Shown here: positions 4,438-5,594 of the stretch, piece after piece
How positions within the stretch are numbered: position 1 is the first letter of the stretch
Layout: each line of letters starts with the position of its first letter
From: an uncultured Oscillibacter sp.
GTDB lineage: Bacteria; Bacillota; Clostridia; Oscillospirales; Oscillospiraceae
Length of the DNA stretch: 5,594 nucleotides
NCBI GenBank assembly: GCA_946530565.1
Contig: CAMNAE010000124.1
Coordinates: forward strand, 1-5,594
Reading direction: 5' to 3'
Notes under the pieces: model-generated
The model's input: only the letters and a program-made list of their open reading frames with translations
What the model was told of the DNA's origin: nothing
Database searches by the model: none
Program-made: the position numbers and the translations under genes

Positions 4438-5594
4438 GAGCCTTCGAGCTTCTGCCGGTCGCGGCGCAGAACTGGTTCTGCTTCTGGGCGCTTTTGAACT
4501 GCCTTGCCGCGATTGCCGACGCCGTGCTGCTCTTTCTGCAGCGGCGACGTCTCCTCTTTGCGGCCTCCGTGCTCTGCTTTTTCGTAAGCTATTTTCTCAT
4601 GCATGTGTGCCGGGCGGGGACGGAATGGCGCCTGCACGGCACCATCTCCCCGGCCGCGATGGCTGTTCTGCACTTCCCTGCCGTGCTCTTTTTCGCCGTT
4701 CTTCTGATCCTGTCGCTTCTTTGCGCGCTGCTCTTCCGGAACAGCGTGCAGTGGCGCAAAACGCACATCACAGCGGCCTCGATCAAAGAGAGCATCGACG
4801 GGCTGCCCGCGGGTGTGTGCTTCTATCTGGAGGACGGGCGCTGCATTTTCTCGAACCACCGCATGAACGACATCTGCCTGATGCTGACCGGGCTGACGCT
4901 GCAAAACGGGGCGCGGCTCTATCTGCATGTGTGCGAAAGCCCTGTACACGTGCTCTCCGACGGCACGGCGGTCTCCTTCCGGCACCGGCTCCTTTCGTTC
5001 GACGGCGCGCCGCTCCACGAGCTGATCGCCGACGATATCACCGAGCTCAACGAGAAAAACGAGCGTCTCCGCGCCGAAAACGCGCGCGCCCGCCGGCTTG
5101 CCGCGGATATGCGCGCTTACAGCGAGACGATCTCCGACACCGTGCGCCGTCAGGAGACGCTGCAGGCGAAGATCAGCATCCACGACGAGATGAACCGCCT
5201 GATCCTCGCGACCGGCCGCGCGGTGGAGAGCGGGGACGCGCAGGAGCGCGCCGGGATCCTGCGGCCCTGGCAGAGCCAGGCGCTGCTTCTGTGCAAGGAG
5301 GCCGACACCCGCCGCAGAAGCAGCACGGTCTCCGACCTCAACACGCTTGCCTCGGTGCTCGGCCTTCGGCTCATCTGGAACGGCGGGCCCGAAACGCAGG
5401 ATCCCGCCGTGCTCTCGCTCTTTTTGTCCGCCGCCCGCGAGGCGATGACCAACGCGGTCAAGCACGCAAGGGCGACGGCGCTCACGATCGAGATCAGCGA
5501 GGACGAAATGGCCCTTTGCGCCGCGTTCACGAACGACGGCGAGCCGCCCGCGCAGGAGATCAACGAGAGCGGCGGCCTCGCGAGCCTCAGGCAG
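4434..5594 (+). CDS. Membrane sensor histidine kinase, C-terminus cut by the window edge
   Basis: The first 387 codons of a histidine kinase; only the last part of the ATPase domain is missing. There are three hydrophobic segments (about 12-35, 40-58, 80-101). A PAS-like region follows (about 112-200), then a linker DDITELNEKNERL (200-212) much like that of the upstream protein, a coiled coil (about 203-245), and the phosphoacceptor motif KISIHDEMNRLIL (246-258, His250). The ATPase domain shows the N box EAMTNAVKH (336-344, Asn340), the G1 box NDGEPP (367-372) and the G2 start GGL (380-382). The GTG start at 4434 overlaps the previous stop (GTGA). AGGTGA (4422-4427) is 6 nt upstream, and an in-frame TGA at 4425-4427 excludes an earlier start. 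The kinase is predicted to autophosphorylate and pass phosphate to a response regulator, probably encoded just downstream. With only three membrane helices and little outside the membrane, it may rely on the upstream protein for sensing. Confidence 0.92.
   Translation, partial: MRAFELLPVAAQNWFCFWALLNCLAAIADAVLLFLQRRRLLFAASVLCFFVSYFLMHVCRAGTEWRLHGTISPAAMAVLHFPAVLFFAVLLILSLLCALLFRNSVQWRKTHITAASIKESIDGLPAGVCFYLEDGRCIFSNHRMNDICLMLTGLTLQNGARLYLHVCESPVHVLSDGTAVSFRHRLLSFDGAPLHELIADDITELNEKNERLRAENARARRLAADMRAYSETISDTVRRQETLQAKISIHDEMNRLILATGRAVESGDAQERAGILRPWQSQALLLCKEADTRRRSSTVSDLNTLASVLGLRLIWNGGPETQDPAVLSLFLSAAREAMTNAVKHARATALTIEISEDEMALCAAFTNDGEPPAQEINESGGLASLRQ

Noticed and set aside
4395..5465. 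A 356-codon open frame on the minus strand opposite the histidine kinase gene
   Set aside because: It is composition-driven: rich in Arg, Glu, Gln and His, without a recognisable domain or ribosome binding site. The plus strand carries clear kinase motifs over the same bases.

Overview
The window looks like chromosomal DNA from a GC-rich member of the Clostridia (Lachnospiraceae- or Oscillospiraceae-like). The reasons are: Mini-ribonuclease III and an RqcH-type NFACT protein (both typical of Firmicutes), strong AGGAGG-type ribosome binding sites, sigma-A promoters with 17-bp spacers, and a DUF4330 membrane protein. The lineage is an inference from protein families, not a measured result. There is no sign of an insertion sequence, phage, CRISPR array or tRNA/rRNA gene.

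Layout. Positions 1-1015 (minus strand) hold a two-gene unit, mrnC followed by rqcH. The genes overlap by 11 nt, and rqcH runs off the left edge, leaving its N-terminal 202 codons. A promoter sits just upstream of mrnC. Positions 1016-1259 form a divergent intergenic region with a promoter for each side. Positions 1260-1763 (plus) encode a small single-pass DUF4330 protein. It converges on a thrH-like HAD phosphatase gene (1835-2440, minus), and a near-symmetrical bidirectional terminator lies between them. Positions 2441-2817 are a 377-bp divergent intergenic region. It contains the thrH promoter and a leader that can fold into a three-way junction, two terminator-like hairpins, and the promoter of the next operon.

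Positions 2818-5594 (plus) hold a translationally coupled gene pair (4-nt GTGA overlap). The first gene encodes a 539-residue multi-pass membrane sensor with a PAS-like region, a coiled coil and a C-terminal part shaped like a histidine kinase. It lacks the phospho-accepting His and the ATP-binding boxes, so it looks like a pseudokinase. The second encodes a three-helix membrane histidine kinase with an intact H-D motif, N box and glycine-rich boxes; it is cut by the right edge. The two share a similar linker signature, which suggests an ancient duplication. They probably work as a hetero-oligomeric sensor, with the first supplying the sensing membrane domain and the second the catalysis. A response regulator gene is expected just beyond the right edge. 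This pair is the most interesting content of the window.

Functionally, mrnC (23S rRNA maturation) and rqcH (ribosome-associated quality control) join two ribosome-linked functions in one transcript. thrH is a stand-alone serine/threonine metabolism gene.
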